The notes beneath the pieces were generated by a model. That model was not told where the DNA came from, ran no database searches, and saw nothing but the letters and a program-made list of their open reading frames with translations. A program made the position numbers and the translations under genes. Positions 1-9,960 of a DNA stretch of 64,000 nucleotides are shown one piece after another. The DNA lies in contig JAHJVE010000008.1 in the NCBI GenBank assembly GCA_018828385.1, forward strand, positions 434,001-498,000. Direction: 5' to 3'. This DNA is from Gammaproteobacteria bacterium. Lineage in GTDB: Bacteria > Pseudomonadota > Gammaproteobacteria > Burkholderiales > Rhodocyclaceae. The stretch's first letter is position 1. The number at the start of each line of letters is the position of its first letter.

Positions 1-680
1 GAGATTCGTGGGTGCGTCAGGCTGCGGGGTTGGTCGCGACCAATACGCCGTATGGAGAAAAAGGCCTGGTGGCCAATTTTTCCACCGAAAACCCGCACAA
101 CAACACGGCATTCCAGTGGTTTCGTGATGATGGCGTGCTTGCCTATCTGCCGTTGCCTGGAAACCGAATTTCCATCGTCTGGTCAACGCCGGACGACCAT
201 GCCGATGAACTCTGTTCGTTGCCGGGCAATAGCCTTTGCGAGCGTGTTGCCGATGCGGGGCATTGTGTGCTCGGCGACTTGGGCCTGCTTACTGCGCCGG
301 CGGCTTTCCCTTTGCGGCTGATGCGCGTACCCCAAACGGTAGCGCCACGCCTGGCGCTGGTTGGAGATGCAGCGCATGGCATTCACCCTTTGTCTGGCCA
401 TGGCATTAATCTTGGCTTCCAGGATGCCATGGTGCTGGCCAGTCAACTGGCGGAAACACAACCGTGGCACGATATCGGCCAGGTGCGTTTCCTGCAGCGC
501 TATCAGCGTGCGCGGCGAGAGGAAACCGTGTTGATGCAGGCGACGACCGATAGTTTGCGTCGCTTGTTCAAGGAGTCGTCACCCGCTTTGCGTCCTTTGC
601 GCAATTTCGGCATGAATATGGCGAATGGACTGCCGTTAATTAAAAATGCCTTGGTGCGGTACGCTCTCGGCGCTCTTTAG
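1..680 (+). CDS. UbiH/UbiF-family FAD-dependent hydroxylase (5' partial)
   Basis: C-terminal part of a class A flavoprotein monooxygenase of the UbiH/UbiF/VisC/COQ6 family, which hydroxylate ubiquinone precursors. The open frame continues through the left window edge; the first codons read D-S-W-V-R, the usual start of the second conserved block, so the N-terminal FAD fold lies outside. The second FAD motif is clear: ALVGDAAHGIHPLSGHGIN, with the GD-x-x-H signature. The C-terminus is complete. dsbC starts 9 bp after the stop. The sequence does not settle which ring position is hydroxylated (UbiF, UbiH or UbiI type), so no symbol is given. Confidence 0.85.
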   Translation, partial: DSWVRQAAGLVATNTPYGEKGLVANFSTENPHNNTAFQWFRDDGVLAYLPLPGNRISIVWSTPDDHADELCSLPGNSLCERVADAGHCVLGDLGLLTAPAAFPLRLMRVPQTVAPRLALVGDAAHGIHPLSGHGINLGFQDAMVLASQLAETQPWHDIGQVRFLQRYQRARREETVLMQATTDSLRRLFKESSPALRPLRNFGMNMANGLPLIKNALVRYALGAL

Positions 681-688
681 GAGATTAC

Positions 689-1390
689 ATGTTGAAAAAA
701 ATGCTGCCGATGGCCTTTTTAATGGCTTGCTGCCTGAATGTCGCTGCCGACGAGGCGGATATCCGCAAGATGATGGAAGCCAAGCTCGGTACCAAGGTGG
801 AGAGCGTCACAAAGTCGGGTTACCTGGGACTGTACGAAGTCTTTGCGGATGGAAATATCGTTTATACGGATGAGAAAGGAACGGCCTTCATCGTCGGTCC
901 GTTGATCGATGGCAAGACAATGAAGAATGTTACAGAAGAGCGCATGAAGAAGCTGACGGCAATCCGGTTTGGCGATTTGCCGCTCGATCGAGCCATCAAG
1001 CAGGTGCGTGGCGATGGCAAGCGTGTTCTGGCAACTTTCGAGGATCCTAACTGCGGCTACTGCAAGCGCCTGGCCAAGGAGTTGCAGAAGCTCGACAACA
1101 TCACAATCTACACATTCCTGCTTCCCATTCTTTCCGAAGATTCAGTCAGGAAATCCAAACAGATCTGGTGTTCAGCTGATCGTGCCGGGACATGGAACGA
1201 TTGGATGTTGGATGGCAAGGCTCCCTCCGGGCGCGAAGATTGCGACACATCTGCCGTTGCCAAAAATCAGGAATTTGGCCGCAAACTCAATATCAGCGGT
1301 ACGCCAACCATGTTCTTTGCCAATGGCGAGCGGATTCCCGGGGCAATTCCGCTGGCTCGCATTGAGCAGAAGCTCAATCAGGCAAAGTAG
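689..1390 (+). CDS. dsbC: DsbC thiol:disulfide isomerase
   Basis: Periplasmic protein disulfide isomerase, 233 aa, close to the family length. The first 20 or so residues form a Sec signal peptide (Lys-rich start, hydrophobic core, cut near AAD). An N-terminal dimerisation domain is followed by a thioredoxin fold with the active site C122-G-Y-C125 in NCGYCKRL. A second Cys pair (IWCSAD and REDCDT) matches the structural disulfide of DsbC. The cis-Pro loop is seen as SGTPTMFF. The Shine-Dalgarno AGGAG at 679-683 supports the ATG at 689. It follows the hydroxylase by 9 bp and is probably cotranscribed with it. Confidence 0.95.
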   Translation: MLKKMLPMAFLMACCLNVAADEADIRKMMEAKLGTKVESVTKSGYLGLYEVFADGNIVYTDEKGTAFIVGPLIDGKTMKNVTEERMKKLTAIRFGDLPLDRAIKQVRGDGKRVLATFEDPNCGYCKRLAKELQKLDNITIYTFLLPILSEDSVRKSKQIWCSADRAGTWNDWMLDGKAPSGREDCDTSAVAKNQEFGRKLNISGTPTMFFANGERIPGAIPLARIEQKLNQAK

Positions 1391-1462
1391 CCATTTTCTT
1401 GATATTCAGGCGCACACACGGCGCCTATTGTGGTTAGTCCATTCAGAAGGCATGATTCCCGG

Positions 1463-3421
1463 ATGGGCATAACCACCTCCGGGCAGATGATTGGCCGTGC
1501 GTTCGGACCGCGTGTCCGGCTGGTGTTGTTTTTTGTTTTCACCTGGCTCGGTATAGCACTTCTGTTGGTTTTTTTGCTTAATGAGGGGCGCTACGAGGCC
1601 GAGCGCAAGGCGCCGGCCGACGCCTTGGCTGTTTCCTCGTTGCTTGAGGCGCGCCTGGCGGCGACCATGCGGCGCCTTCAAGGCAACCTTGAGCATCTGG
1701 CGGCTTCGTTGCCGAAGGACTCATTCAATTTGGCTGCGGTCGGCACCTATCGTGATGCCATAGTTGGTGAATTGGGCCTTTTTTCAGGTCAGTTTCCTGA
1801 AGTAAGCGGTTTTCGGGTCATGGACTCCGCGGGAGGCCTGCTCTATGCCTTTGGCCTCGCCCAGCCGCCCATCGTGTTTTCTGATCTCAATGTCCAGTCA
1901 GGGGAAAAACGCAATTCCCTCTATTTTTCCGAGGTCATCGTCGAGAAACAGTCCGGGCGTTCGTTCCTGTTTGTTATTCAGTCGGTAAGCAATGCTCAGG
2001 GCGGCCGACTTGGATTCGTTGTGGCACAACTTGATCTGGATGTGCTGTCCAGGATATTCGAGACGATCAATCTGGGTTCGCAGGGCGTTGTCGCCATTTG
2101 GCGGGCCGATGATGGCCGCGTCGTTCTACAGCGGCCTGCCCAACCGGCGCTGGTCAATCACGTGCTGGAGAACAATCCGTTGCAACGCAGGGTGCAGTCC
2201 GGCGAAATGCAGGGCACCATGCGTTTGCCAGGCATGCTGGATGGCGTCGAGCGCTTCTACGCATTCCAGCGTATCTCGGAATATCCCCTCTATGTTGCAA
2301 GTGGTCTGGCGGTTGTTGATTACCTGGCTGAATGGCGTCGGACGGCGGGTGTTGCGGCTATTTCCGCGCTGCTGCTTTTTTTGTCCCTGTCGCTGGTCCT
2401 GATTCGTTTGCTGCGGGCAGAATACGAGGAAGAGCATACTGCCAGGAAGTTGGCCGAGAGTGAGGCTCGCTACCGTCTGCTGGCTGAAAATAGCCACGAC
2501 GTCATCTGGACGCTTGATATTCCGTCGCGCCGCTATACCTACGTCAGCGCTTCTGTCACCGATATGTCCGGCTATTTGCCGGAGGAGCTTGTTGGCCAGT
2601 CCATTGAGGCGCGCCTCACTCCGGAATCCGCGGCGCGTCTGGCACGAGAGATTGACCAGCGCTTGCGGCGGATTGCGGCCGGCGACAAGACTGCTGGTGT
2701 CGTGGTAAGCGAACTGGAGCAGGTGTGCAAGGATGGTGAGGTGATATCGACTGAGGTGGTTTCCAGCTATCTGCAGGATGCCGATGGCGTGGCGCACACC
2801 ATTCTCGGGATTACTCGTAACGTCAGCGAGCGCAAGGCAGTGGAACTGGCGCTGCGCGAAACGAATCGGCAGTTGCATGCGCGGATCGAGGAAATCGGCC
2901 GCCTACAGGCGGCTTTGCAGGAGCTTGCTGTGCGCGACAGCCTGACTGGGATGTACAACCGGCGGTATCTCGATGAGACATTGGAGCGCGAGGTCTCCCG
3001 GGCGCGCCGCGAAGGTAATCCGCTGTCGCTGGTCATGCTTGATATCGACCATTTCAAACGGGTTAACGACACCTATGGTCATCAGGTCGGCGACGAGGCT
3101 TTGCGCATGCTGGCCAATACCTTGCTGGCCGATATTCGAACGGAAGATGTGGCCTGCCGCTACGGTGGGGAGGAGTTCCTTATCCTGTTGCCCAACATGC
3201 CGCTAGAGACCGCCATGCAGCGGGCCGAGGCTTGGCGGGAGGCGATTGAAGGGCTGTCCGTCACCCTCGGGAATTTTCCTATCACCTTTACCATTTCCCT
3301 TGGGGTGGCCGCCTATCCCGAGCATGGGAAGACGCCGGACGACCTGACGCGTTGCGTCGATCAGGCGCTTTATCGCGCCAAGCACGGAGGCCGCAACCAG
3401 ATTTGCGTGTTTTCCGCCTGA
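1463..3421 (+). CDS. Membrane diguanylate cyclase: extracytoplasmic sensor, PAS, GGDEF
   Basis: Predicted c-di-GMP synthase of 652 aa. Order: one N-terminal TM segment, a periplasmic region of about 250 aa resembling a double CACHE sensor, a second TM segment (AISALLLFLSLSLVLIRLL), a PAS domain (from YRLLAENSHDVIW) with PAC tail, a short coiled coil, then a GGDEF domain. The catalytic motif is GGEEF (residues about 568-572). An RTED sequence lies exactly five residues before it, matching the RxxD product-inhibition I-site. An in-frame GTG at 1430 would add 11 residues, but ATG 1463 has an AGAAGG upstream at long spacing; the start is uncertain. Ligand unknown. Confidence 0.85.
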   Translation: MGITTSGQMIGRAFGPRVRLVLFFVFTWLGIALLLVFLLNEGRYEAERKAPADALAVSSLLEARLAATMRRLQGNLEHLAASLPKDSFNLAAVGTYRDAIVGELGLFSGQFPEVSGFRVMDSAGGLLYAFGLAQPPIVFSDLNVQSGEKRNSLYFSEVIVEKQSGRSFLFVIQSVSNAQGGRLGFVVAQLDLDVLSRIFETINLGSQGVVAIWRADDGRVVLQRPAQPALVNHVLENNPLQRRVQSGEMQGTMRLPGMLDGVERFYAFQRISEYPLYVASGLAVVDYLAEWRRTAGVAAISALLLFLSLSLVLIRLLRAEYEEEHTARKLAESEARYRLLAENSHDVIWTLDIPSRRYTYVSASVTDMSGYLPEELVGQSIEARLTPESAARLAREIDQRLRRIAAGDKTAGVVVSELEQVCKDGEVISTEVVSSYLQDADGVAHTILGITRNVSERKAVELALRETNRQLHARIEEIGRLQAALQELAVRDSLTGMYNRRYLDETLEREVSRARREGNPLSLVMLDIDHFKRVNDTYGHQVGDEALRMLANTLLADIRTEDVACRYGGEEFLILLPNMPLETAMQRAEAWREAIEGLSVTLGNFPITFTISLGVAAYPEHGKTPDDLTRCVDQALYRAKHGGRNQICVFSA

Positions 3422-3657
3422 TCTGACGGCGCCTGGCTTCAGGCTGGGATGACGGCTGGAGCCGTCCCAAGCATTCCACTTTTTACCACTCTGGCATGCC
3501 GTGCCCCGGGGGTGTTTTTGATTCGTATCAACTCCTTATAAGTCACTTTAAGAGTCAATCTTCTTGTATTGATTTTTAAGGAAAAATTTTCCAAAAATCT
3601 GTCTTTGAAATCCTTCGTAAGTCCTTGTTGCATAAGAAAAAATTCCCAATTTCTCGC

Positions 3658-3686
3658 TTGACTGTGTGGTGGTGTTGTTCTAAAGT
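3658..3686 (+). promoter_or_regulatory. Sigma70 promoter of the dcw cluster
   Basis: TTGACT (3658-3663), 17 bp, TAAAGT (3681-3686). Both boxes are close to consensus with ideal spacing, 46 bp before the mraZ ATG. The -10 box touches the first MraZ repeat, so MraZ binding should block RNA polymerase. This fits known MraZ autorepression; no start site has been mapped here. Confidence 0.75.
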
Positions 3687-3710
3687 GGGAAAACGTGTTG
3701 AAAAGTGGGT
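3686..3710 (+). promoter_or_regulatory. MraZ box: three repeats at 10 bp period
   Basis: Direct repeats TGGGA (3686-3690), TGTTG (3696-3700) and TGGGT (3706-3710) are each separated by five bases, the arrangement described for MraZ operators (TGGGN repeats with 5-nt spacers). The middle repeat is degenerate. The box overlaps the -10 and start region of the promoter. Confidence 0.7.
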
Positions 3711-3731
3711 AAACGGGGAGCGAGACGAGGG

Positions 3732-4178
3732 ATGTTTGAAGGCGCTGCAGCACTCAGTCTGGATGCGAAGGGACGGCTTGCCATACCGGCAAGGCACCGT
3801 GACGCCCTGCTCGCGGCCAGCGAGGGTTCGCTGGTCCTGACGGCGCATCCGCATCGTTGCCTGTTGCTTTACCCGTCTCCGGCCTGGCAGCCGATCCGCG
3901 AACAGATCCTCAAGGCATCCAGCCTCGATCCACGTTCGGCATCCATCAAGCGCGTACTGGTCGGCAATGCGCGTACCGAGGAGCCGGACTCTGCCGGCCG
4001 CATCCTCATTGCTCCGGAACTGCGCGAATACGCCCAGTTTCAGAAGACGGTCTATCTGGTTGGTATGGGTTCCCATTTCGAAATCTGGAGCGAGGCCGGG
4101 TGGAAGCAGCAAAACGATCTGGCGGCCGATGCGCTGTCCGGTGATTTGCCGCCGGGCTTCGGAGACCTTGTCCTGTGA
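3732..4178 (+). CDS. mraZ: MraZ transcriptional regulator
   Basis: First gene of the division/wall cluster, 148 aa. Two tandem SpoVT/AbrB-like units each carry the family DxxxR motif: [13 protein letters not shown] near the N-terminus and [14 protein letters not shown] in the second half. MraZ forms a ring that binds the repeats just upstream and represses its own operon. The ATG at 3732 gives the standard [15 protein letters not shown] start; a GTG nine codons earlier would lie inside the MraZ box and is rejected. The stop overlaps the GTG start of rsmH. Confidence 0.95.
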   Translation: MFEGAAALSLDAKGRLAIPARHRDALLAASEGSLVLTAHPHRCLLLYPSPAWQPIREQILKASSLDPRSASIKRVLVGNARTEEPDSAGRILIAPELREYAQFQKTVYLVGMGSHFEIWSEAGWKQQNDLAADALSGDLPPGFGDLVL

Positions 4179-5101
4179 CCGGCGGTGCCGCCCATGTGAC
4201 GGTACTGCTCGAAGAGGCGGTGGATGCGCTGGCGATCAAAGCCGACGGCATCTACGTTGACGCAACCTTCGGGCGCGGTGGTCATAGCCGCCGAATTCTT
4301 TCCGAGCTGAATGAAAAAGGCCGCCTGGTGGCGGTTGACCGTGACCCGCAGGCGATTGCGGCGGGTGCGGCTATTGACGATCCGCGGTTTTTGCTCGTGC
4401 ACCGTGCTTTCGGCGAACTGGCTGAGGCGGCGGACGAGGCGGGGGTAAGTGAGGTTGATGGGGTTTTGTTTGATGTGGGGGTGTCGTCGCCGCAAATCGA
4501 CGACGGGGAGCGCGGCTTCAGCTTTCGCTACGACGCGCCGCTCGACATGCGTATGGATACGACGCAGGGCGAGACGGCAGCCGAGTGGCTGGCGCGGGCC
4601 GAGATACGAGACATAACGGAGGTCATTAGAAATTATGGCGAAGAACGGTTTGCTTTCCAGATTGCAAAGAAGGTTGTGGCTGCTCGGGTCGAACAACCTA
4701 TTGTCACAACAGGTCAGTTCGCGGCCCTCGTACGCGAGACCGTGCGCACCCGTGAGCCAGGGCAGGACCCGGCGACGCGCAGCTTTCAAGCTTTACGGAT
4801 TCATATCAATCAAGAGCTCCGCCAGCTGGAGGTAGCACTGCCGCAGGCGCTCGGCTTGTTGAGGCCGGGTGGCCGACTGGTGGTGATTTCCTTCCACTCG
4901 CTGGAAGACCGTATCGTCAAGAACTTCATGCGCAATGAATCGATTGCCGACGACTTGCCGAAGGGCTTGCCGCTGCGCGCCGATCAGCTGCCGAAGCCGA
5001 AGCTGCGCCTGATCGGCAAGCCGGTGAAGCCGTCGGTGGCGGAAATCGGGGCGAATCCGCGGGCGCGCAGTGCCGTCATGCGGGTGGCTGAGAAGCTCTA
5101 A
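4175..5101 (+). CDS. rsmH: RsmH 16S rRNA m4C1402 methyltransferase
   Basis: SAM-dependent N4-methyltransferase acting on C1402 of 16S rRNA (formerly MraW), 308 aa, full length. The SAM-binding loop reads [10 protein letters not shown] and the C-terminal signature is [17 protein letters not shown] start overlaps the mraZ stop by 4 bp, and the TAA stop shares one base with the ftsL ATG (TAATG), so translation is probably coupled. Codon use matches the neighbours. Confidence 0.95.
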   Translation: MTGGAAHVTVLLEEAVDALAIKADGIYVDATFGRGGHSRRILSELNEKGRLVAVDRDPQAIAAGAAIDDPRFLLVHRAFGELAEAADEAGVSEVDGVLFDVGVSSPQIDDGERGFSFRYDAPLDMRMDTTQGETAAEWLARAEIRDITEVIRNYGEERFAFQIAKKVVAARVEQPIVTTGQFAALVRETVRTREPGQDPATRSFQALRIHINQELRQLEVALPQALGLLRPGGRLVVISFHSLEDRIVKNFMRNESIADDLPKGLPLRADQLPKPKLRLIGKPVKPSVAEIGANPRARSAVMRVAEKL

Positions 5102-5358
5102 TGCTGCGTCTCAACATGATCCTTCTCATGGTCGTCGTCATTTGCGCGCTCGGTGTGGTGACCTCCCAGCACCGCGCACGCAAGCTGTTCCAGTCGCTCG
5201 AGAGCGAGCAGGAACGGGCGCGCCAGCTCGATGTCGAATACGGACAGTTGCAACTGGAAATGTCGACCTGGGCCAATCATCCGCGTATCGAGAAGATTGC
5301 CCGTGAGCGCCTGCGCATGGTGACGCCGAGTTCGGCTGTGCCGAAAGGGACGCCCTGA
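5101..5358 (+). CDS. ftsL: Cell division protein FtsL
   Basis: Small bitopic division protein of 85 aa. A TM helix begins almost at residue 1 (NMILLMVVVICALGVVTS), followed by a heptad-rich periplasmic coiled coil that pairs with FtsB and FtsQ in the divisome. Identity rests on size, topology and position between rsmH and ftsI, as FtsL is poorly conserved. Stop and ftsI start overlap as TGATG. Confidence 0.9.
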   Translation: MLRLNMILLMVVVICALGVVTSQHRARKLFQSLESEQERARQLDVEYGQLQLEMSTWANHPRIEKIARERLRMVTPSSAVPKGTP

Positions 5359-7106
5359 TGGTCGTGCGTCGACGTCCGCAACGCGGTCACCGCTTTACCG
5401 AAAGTCCTGTCTTGCAGCTGGCCTTACAGGGCTGGCGCTCACGCACGGTCGGGCTGCTTTTGATGGCAGCCTTTTTGGCTTTGGTGGCGCGCGGTTTTTA
5501 CCTGCAGGTCATCAACAACGACTTTTTGCAGCAGAAGGGCGATTCGCGCTACCTGCGCGATATCCAGATTTCCGCTTCGCGCGGCAAGATCGTCGATCGC
5601 AACGGCGACATGCTGGCGGTATCCACCCCGATGCAGACGATCTGGGCGATTCCGGCCGATGCGCGGACGATGAGTGGCGAACAGAAACGCCAGTTGGCCG
5701 GCCTGCTCGACATGAAGGTCCGGGAGCTGGACGGCAAGATCGCCTCGGAAAAGACCTTCGCCTTCGTCAAGCGCCAGGTTTCGCCGGAGACGGCGGATCG
5801 TATTGCCGCCCTTAAGTTTCCCGGTGTGCATCAGGAGCGAGAGTACCGCCGCTTTTATCCGACTGGGGACATGACGGCGCACGTCGTCGGTTTCACCGGG
5901 GTGGATGACAAGGGGCTGGAAGGCGTCGAGCTGGCGTTCCAGAACAGTTTGCTCGGTCGTCCGGGTAGTCGCACGGTGATTCGTGACCGGCGCGGCGCCA
6001 TCGTCGAGGACGTCGGTGCGACCAAGCCGCCGCGCGACGGCAAGGATGTCCGCCTGGCCCTCGATTCGAAGATTCAGTACCTCGCTTTCAGTCAGCTCAA
6101 GGCGGCAGTCGAGGCCAACAAGGCCAAGGCCGGCGGCGCCATCGTCGTCGATGCGCGGACCGGCGAGATCCTGGCGCTGGCCAATTGGCCGACCTACAAC
6201 CCGAACAACCGCGAGCGATTGTCCGGGGCGCAATTGCGCAATCGGGCGATTACCGACACGTTCGAGCCGGGGTCGGTGATGAAGCCGTTTACGGCGGCGC
6301 TGGCGCTGGAAAAAGGCAAGGTTCGTTTCGATACAGTCATCAATTGCGCACCGGGGCGCATCACCATCGGTGGCGCGACCATTTCCGATGCCCATGAGCA
6401 TGGCGCCTTGACCGTCGCCGAGGTCATCCAGAAATCCTCGAATGTCGGAACAACCAAGATTGCCCTGGGCTTTGCGCCGAAGGAAATGTGGGAGATGTTC
6501 GATAGCCTCGGCTTCGGCCAGGCGCCGAATCTGGGCTTCCCGGGCGAGGTAAATGGCCGCCTGCGGCCGTGGAAGAACTGGCGGCCAATCGAGCAGGCGA
6601 CGATGTCCTACGGCCACGGTATCGCCGTCAGTCTGGTCCAGTTGGCCCGCGCCTATACGGTATTTGCCCACGACGGCGAGCTCATGCCGCTGTCGCTGAC
6701 CAGGATAGAGGACGCGCCGCCGCATGGCGTTCGCGTCTTCTCGCCGCAGACCATGCGCGAGTTGCGCATCATGCTCGAAATGGCCGTCCAGCCCGAAGGC
6801 ACTGCACCCAAGGCGCGCGTTGCCGGCTATCGGGTCGGCGGCAAGACAGGCACCGCCTACAAAATCGAGGGCGGCGTTTATGCCCGCAAATATGTCGGCT
6901 CCTTCGTCGGCATCGCGCCGATCAGCGATCCACGCCTGGTCGTGGCGGTGATGATCGACGAGCCGACCGGTGGTGCTCACTATGGTGGTGACGTGGCCGG
7001 TCCGGCTTTCTCGCAGATCGTCGGCGGTGCCTTGCGCACCCTAGGCGTGCCGCCCGATGCGCCGATCCAGGTGGCCGATGCGGCGAGCGGGAAGGGCAAA
7101 TTGTGA
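5358..7106 (+). CDS. ftsI: FtsI (PBP3) septal transpeptidase
   Basis: Class B penicillin-binding protein of 582 aa, the septum-specific D,D-transpeptidase that works with FtsW. A short basic cytoplasmic tail and one TM helix (VGLLLMAAFLALVARGFY) precede the pedestal domain and the transpeptidase. Catalytic motifs are all present: S306-V-M-K, S360-S-N and K496-T-G. The Arg/Lys-rich N-terminus is typical. The start overlaps ftsL and the end overlaps murE by 4 bp. Confidence 0.96.
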   Translation: MVVRRRPQRGHRFTESPVLQLALQGWRSRTVGLLLMAAFLALVARGFYLQVINNDFLQQKGDSRYLRDIQISASRGKIVDRNGDMLAVSTPMQTIWAIPADARTMSGEQKRQLAGLLDMKVRELDGKIASEKTFAFVKRQVSPETADRIAALKFPGVHQEREYRRFYPTGDMTAHVVGFTGVDDKGLEGVELAFQNSLLGRPGSRTVIRDRRGAIVEDVGATKPPRDGKDVRLALDSKIQYLAFSQLKAAVEANKAKAGGAIVVDARTGEILALANWPTYNPNNRERLSGAQLRNRAITDTFEPGSVMKPFTAALALEKGKVRFDTVINCAPGRITIGGATISDAHEHGALTVAEVIQKSSNVGTTKIALGFAPKEMWEMFDSLGFGQAPNLGFPGEVNGRLRPWKNWRPIEQATMSYGHGIAVSLVQLARAYTVFAHDGELMPLSLTRIEDAPPHGVRVFSPQTMRELRIMLEMAVQPEGTAPKARVAGYRVGGKTGTAYKIEGGVYARKYVGSFVGIAPISDPRLVVAVMIDEPTGGAHYGGDVAGPAFSQIVGGALRTLGVPPDAPIQVADAASGKGKL

Positions 7107-8602
7107 GCACCCCGCGCCAACTCCTCGACCGTCTGGAAGCCATGGGCGTGGTGCCGACCGGCGTGGCTGACGACAGCCGTCAGGTCCGGCCGGGCGATCT
7201 CTTCCTGGCCTATCCGGGCGATCAGGCCGATGGCCGCCGCTACATCGCCGACGCACTGGAGCGCGGGGCCGTCGCCGTCTTCTGGCAGCCCGGCGGCGAT
7301 TTCGTTTTTGGCCAAAATTTCCGGTCGACCGTAGCAAACCTGCCGGTCGATGCCCTGCGTCCGCTGGCCGGCCCGCTCGCCCACGCCGTTTATGGCCATC
7401 CTAGCGAAGGGCTGTCGCTGATCGCCATCACCGGCACCAACGGCAAGACGACGATCAGCCAGTGCCTGGCCCGGGCCTTTGCCAAGCCCTGCGCGATCAT
7501 CGGCACGCTCGGCGCCGGCTTCCCCGAGGCGATGACGGAAACCGGTTTCACGACGCCGGAAGCAACGACGCTCATGCGTTATCTGGCCAGTTTCCGGGCC
7601 GACGGCGCGGCCGCCTGTGCGCTGGAGGCCAGTTCGATCGGCATCGAAGAGGGTCGCATGAATGGCGCCCGCGTCGATGTTGCCGTGTTCACCAACATGA
7701 CGCGCGATCACCTCGACTACCACGGCACGATGGAAGCCTACGCCGAGGCCAAGAAAAAGCTCTTCCATTGGCCGCGCCTGCGCACCGCGATCATCAATCT
7801 CGACGACGATTTCGGTCGCCTTTTGTCGCGAGAAACGACGGCCATGCGTGTCCTCGGCTACGCCATCGGCGAGCCGCGGCGCGACTATCTCGCGCTGGTG
7901 CGCGCCGAAAATCTCGTCGATACGCCCTTCGGCCAGCGTTTCAGCCTGGTCCTGCCAAACGGCCGGGCCATCGTCGATACCGGTCTGGTCGGTCGCTACA
8001 ACATCTCCAACCTGCTCGCCATTGCCGCCGTGCTGCACGATGCCGGCGTGCAGGTCGCCGAAGTGGCGCGTCGCCTGTCCGAACTGACCCCGCCGCCGGG
8101 GCGCATGGAGCGCGTCGGCGGCCATGGCGAACCGCTAGTTGTCGTCGATTACTCGCACACCCCGGATGCGCTGGAAAATGCCCTGGCGGCGCTGCGCCCG
8201 GTGGCCACGTCGCGCGGCGGCAAGTTGTCCGTCGTCTTCGGTTGCGGCGGTGATCGCGATCCCGGTAAGCGCCCGCTGATGGGCGAAGTCGCCCAGCGCC
8301 TGGCCGACCGCATCCTGGTTACCAGCGACAATCCGCGCAGCGAGCAGACGCAGGCCATCATCGACGCCATCGTCGCCGGCATGACTCGGGCCGAAGGCGA
8401 GGTCGAGGTCGAAGCCGACCGTGCCGTCGCCATCCGCCGCGCCATCCTCGAAGCCGAGGTCAGCGACGTCGTCCTGCTGGCCGGCAAGGGGCATGAAACC
8501 TATCAGGAAATTTCCGGCGTCCGCCATCACTTTTCCGATGTCGAACAGGCCAGCGCAGCGCTCGCCTTGCGCCGTCCTGAAACCAAGGAGGTAGCGGCAT
8601 GA
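7103..8602 (+). CDS. murE: MurE, UDP-MurNAc-L-Ala-D-Glu:meso-DAP ligase
   Basis: Adds meso-diaminopimelate to UDP-MurNAc-dipeptide, 499 aa. The ATP loop is ITGTNGKTTISQ and the specificity motif SDNPR indicates meso-DAP rather than lysine. The carbamylated-lysine region is AYAEAKKKLF. The GTG start overlaps the ftsI stop and the end overlaps murF by ATGA. In the variable N-terminal domain, codons about 66-78 (FVFGQNFRSTVAN) coincide with an antisense copy of the dispersed 40 bp repeat, so this loop may be an inserted segment. Confidence 0.96.
   Translation: MSTPRQLLDRLEAMGVVPTGVADDSRQVRPGDLFLAYPGDQADGRRYIADALERGAVAVFWQPGGDFVFGQNFRSTVANLPVDALRPLAGPLAHAVYGHPSEGLSLIAITGTNGKTTISQCLARAFAKPCAIIGTLGAGFPEAMTETGFTTPEATTLMRYLASFRADGAAACALEASSIGIEEGRMNGARVDVAVFTNMTRDHLDYHGTMEAYAEAKKKLFHWPRLRTAIINLDDDFGRLLSRETTAMRVLGYAIGEPRRDYLALVRAENLVDTPFGQRFSLVLPNGRAIVDTGLVGRYNISNLLAIAAVLHDAGVQVAEVARRLSELTPPPGRMERVGGHGEPLVVVDYSHTPDALENALAALRPVATSRGGKLSVVFGCGGDRDPGKRPLMGEVAQRLADRILVTSDNPRSEQTQAIIDAIVAGMTRAEGEVEVEADRAVAIRRAILEAEVSDVVLLAGKGHETYQEISGVRHHFSDVEQASAALALRRPETKEVAA
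7299..7336 (-). repeat. Dispersed 40-bp repeat, copy in murE
   Basis: On the minus strand reads TGCTACGGTCGACCGG, then AAATTTTGGCCAAAAACGAAA. It has one change in the core (GTCGAC for GTCAAC). It lies antisense to murE and keeps the reading frame. Confidence 0.65.
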
Positions 8603-9960
8603 AGTGGCTGCTCTCACAAGTCGCAGAGGCGACCGCTGGCCGTCTGATCGGCCCTGACGTAGACGTGACCGGCGTGTCGACCGATACGCGTACCGTCGCC
8701 GACGGCCAGTTGTTCATCGCCCTGAGCGGCGAACGTTTCGACGCCCATGATTTTCTCGACCAGGCCGTCGCGGCTGGCGCCGTCGCCCTGCTGGTTTCGA
8801 ATGAAAGCAAGGTGCCGGCCGGCGTTTCGGCCGTTGTCGTCGACGACACCCGCCTCGCCCTCGGCCGTTTCGCCGCCGCCTGGCGCGCCCAGTTTACGCT
8901 GCCGGTGATTGCCGTGACCGGCTCCAACGGCAAGACGACGACCAAGGAAATGGTCGCCTCGATTCTCAAGGCCGCCTTCGGCGCTGCCGTACTGTCCACG
9001 CGCGGCAACCTCAACAACGACATCGGCCTGCCGTTGACCCTGCTCGGCCTGCGCCTCTCGCACCGCGCCGCGGTGATCGAGATGGGCATGAACCATCCCG
9101 GCGAAATCGCCTACCTGGCCCCGATCGGCGCGCCGACCGTGGCCCTCGTCACCAACGCCCAGCGCGCCCACCTTGAAGGCATGGGTGACATGGATGAAGT
9201 GGCGCGCGAAAAGGGCAGCATCTTCGCTGGGCTGCGCCCCAACGGTGTCGCCGTGATCAACGCCGACGACACCTACGCCGAAGTCTGGCGCGGCATGGCC
9301 GGTCAGCACACGGTGCGTACTTTCGCCATCGACCACGCCGCCGATGTGCGTGGCGCTGTCCGTCAGCATGGCCTCGAGATCACCATCGAACTAAGCGCGC
9401 CGGAAGGTCAGGCCGCGATCACCTTGCGCATCCCCGGTCGTCACAACGCCCGCAACGCCGTTGCCGCCGCCGCTGCCTGCCTGGCAGCCGGCGTGCCGAT
9501 GGCGGCCGTGGCTGCCGGACTGGAGGCCTTTTCCGGCGTCAAGGGCCGTCTGCAACGGCGGACCGGTAAAAACGGCGCCGAGATCCTCGACGACACCTAC
9601 AACGCCAACCCGGATTCGGTGCGCGCCGGTATCGACGTGCTCGCCGCGACCATCGGCCGCAAGCTCCTGGTCCTCGGCGACATGGGCGAAATCGGCGAGG
9701 CCAGCGGCCAGTACCACGACGAGATCGGCGGCTACGCCAAGAGCCAGGGCATCGACCGGCTGTTCGCGCTCGGCGATGTGGCGCAACTGGCCGTCCGCAA
9801 TTTTGGCGAAGGCGCCCGCCATTTCTGCAATGTCGACAAGCTGATTGCTGCGGTCGACAAGGAATTGGGCCCGGAAACCACGGTGCTGGTGAAGGGGTCG
9901 CGCTTCATGAAAATGGAAAGGGTGGCCGACGCGCTGGCTGCCCCCGAGGAGAAACACTGA
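8599..9960 (+). CDS. murF: MurF, UDP-MurNAc-tripeptide:D-Ala-D-Ala ligase
   Basis: Completes the muropeptide by adding D-Ala-D-Ala, 453 aa. The Mur ligase ATP loop is [13 protein letters not shown], followed by the central-domain sequences [12 protein letters not shown] and [12 protein letters not shown], and the C-terminal [12 protein letters not shown] that contacts the substrate in MurF. It overlaps murE by 4 bp and mraY by 1 bp (TGATG), so it is coupled to both. Confidence 0.96.
   Translation: MKWLLSQVAEATAGRLIGPDVDVTGVSTDTRTVADGQLFIALSGERFDAHDFLDQAVAAGAVALLVSNESKVPAGVSAVVVDDTRLALGRFAAAWRAQFTLPVIAVTGSNGKTTTKEMVASILKAAFGAAVLSTRGNLNNDIGLPLTLLGLRLSHRAAVIEMGMNHPGEIAYLAPIGAPTVALVTNAQRAHLEGMGDMDEVAREKGSIFAGLRPNGVAVINADDTYAEVWRGMAGQHTVRTFAIDHAADVRGAVRQHGLEITIELSAPEGQAAITLRIPGRHNARNAVAAAAACLAAGVPMAAVAAGLEAFSGVKGRLQRRTGKNGAEILDDTYNANPDSVRAGIDVLAATIGRKLLVLGDMGEIGEASGQYHDEIGGYAKSQGIDRLFALGDVAQLAVRNFGEGARHFCNVDKLIAAVDKELGPETTVLVKGSRFMKMERVADALAAPEEKH

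Larger units (their letters stand above)
3422..3731 (+). promoter_or_regulatory. Intergenic region upstream of mraZ
   Basis: A 310 bp gap with no gene. A GC-rich hairpin without a T-tract (arms GACGGC 3451-3456 and GCCGTC 3461-3466) follows the diguanylate cyclase and may end its transcript. The middle, about 3500-3650, is AT-rich compared with its surroundings and I see no ORF or repeat in it. The 3' end holds the mraZ promoter and MraZ box listed separately. Confidence 0.7.
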
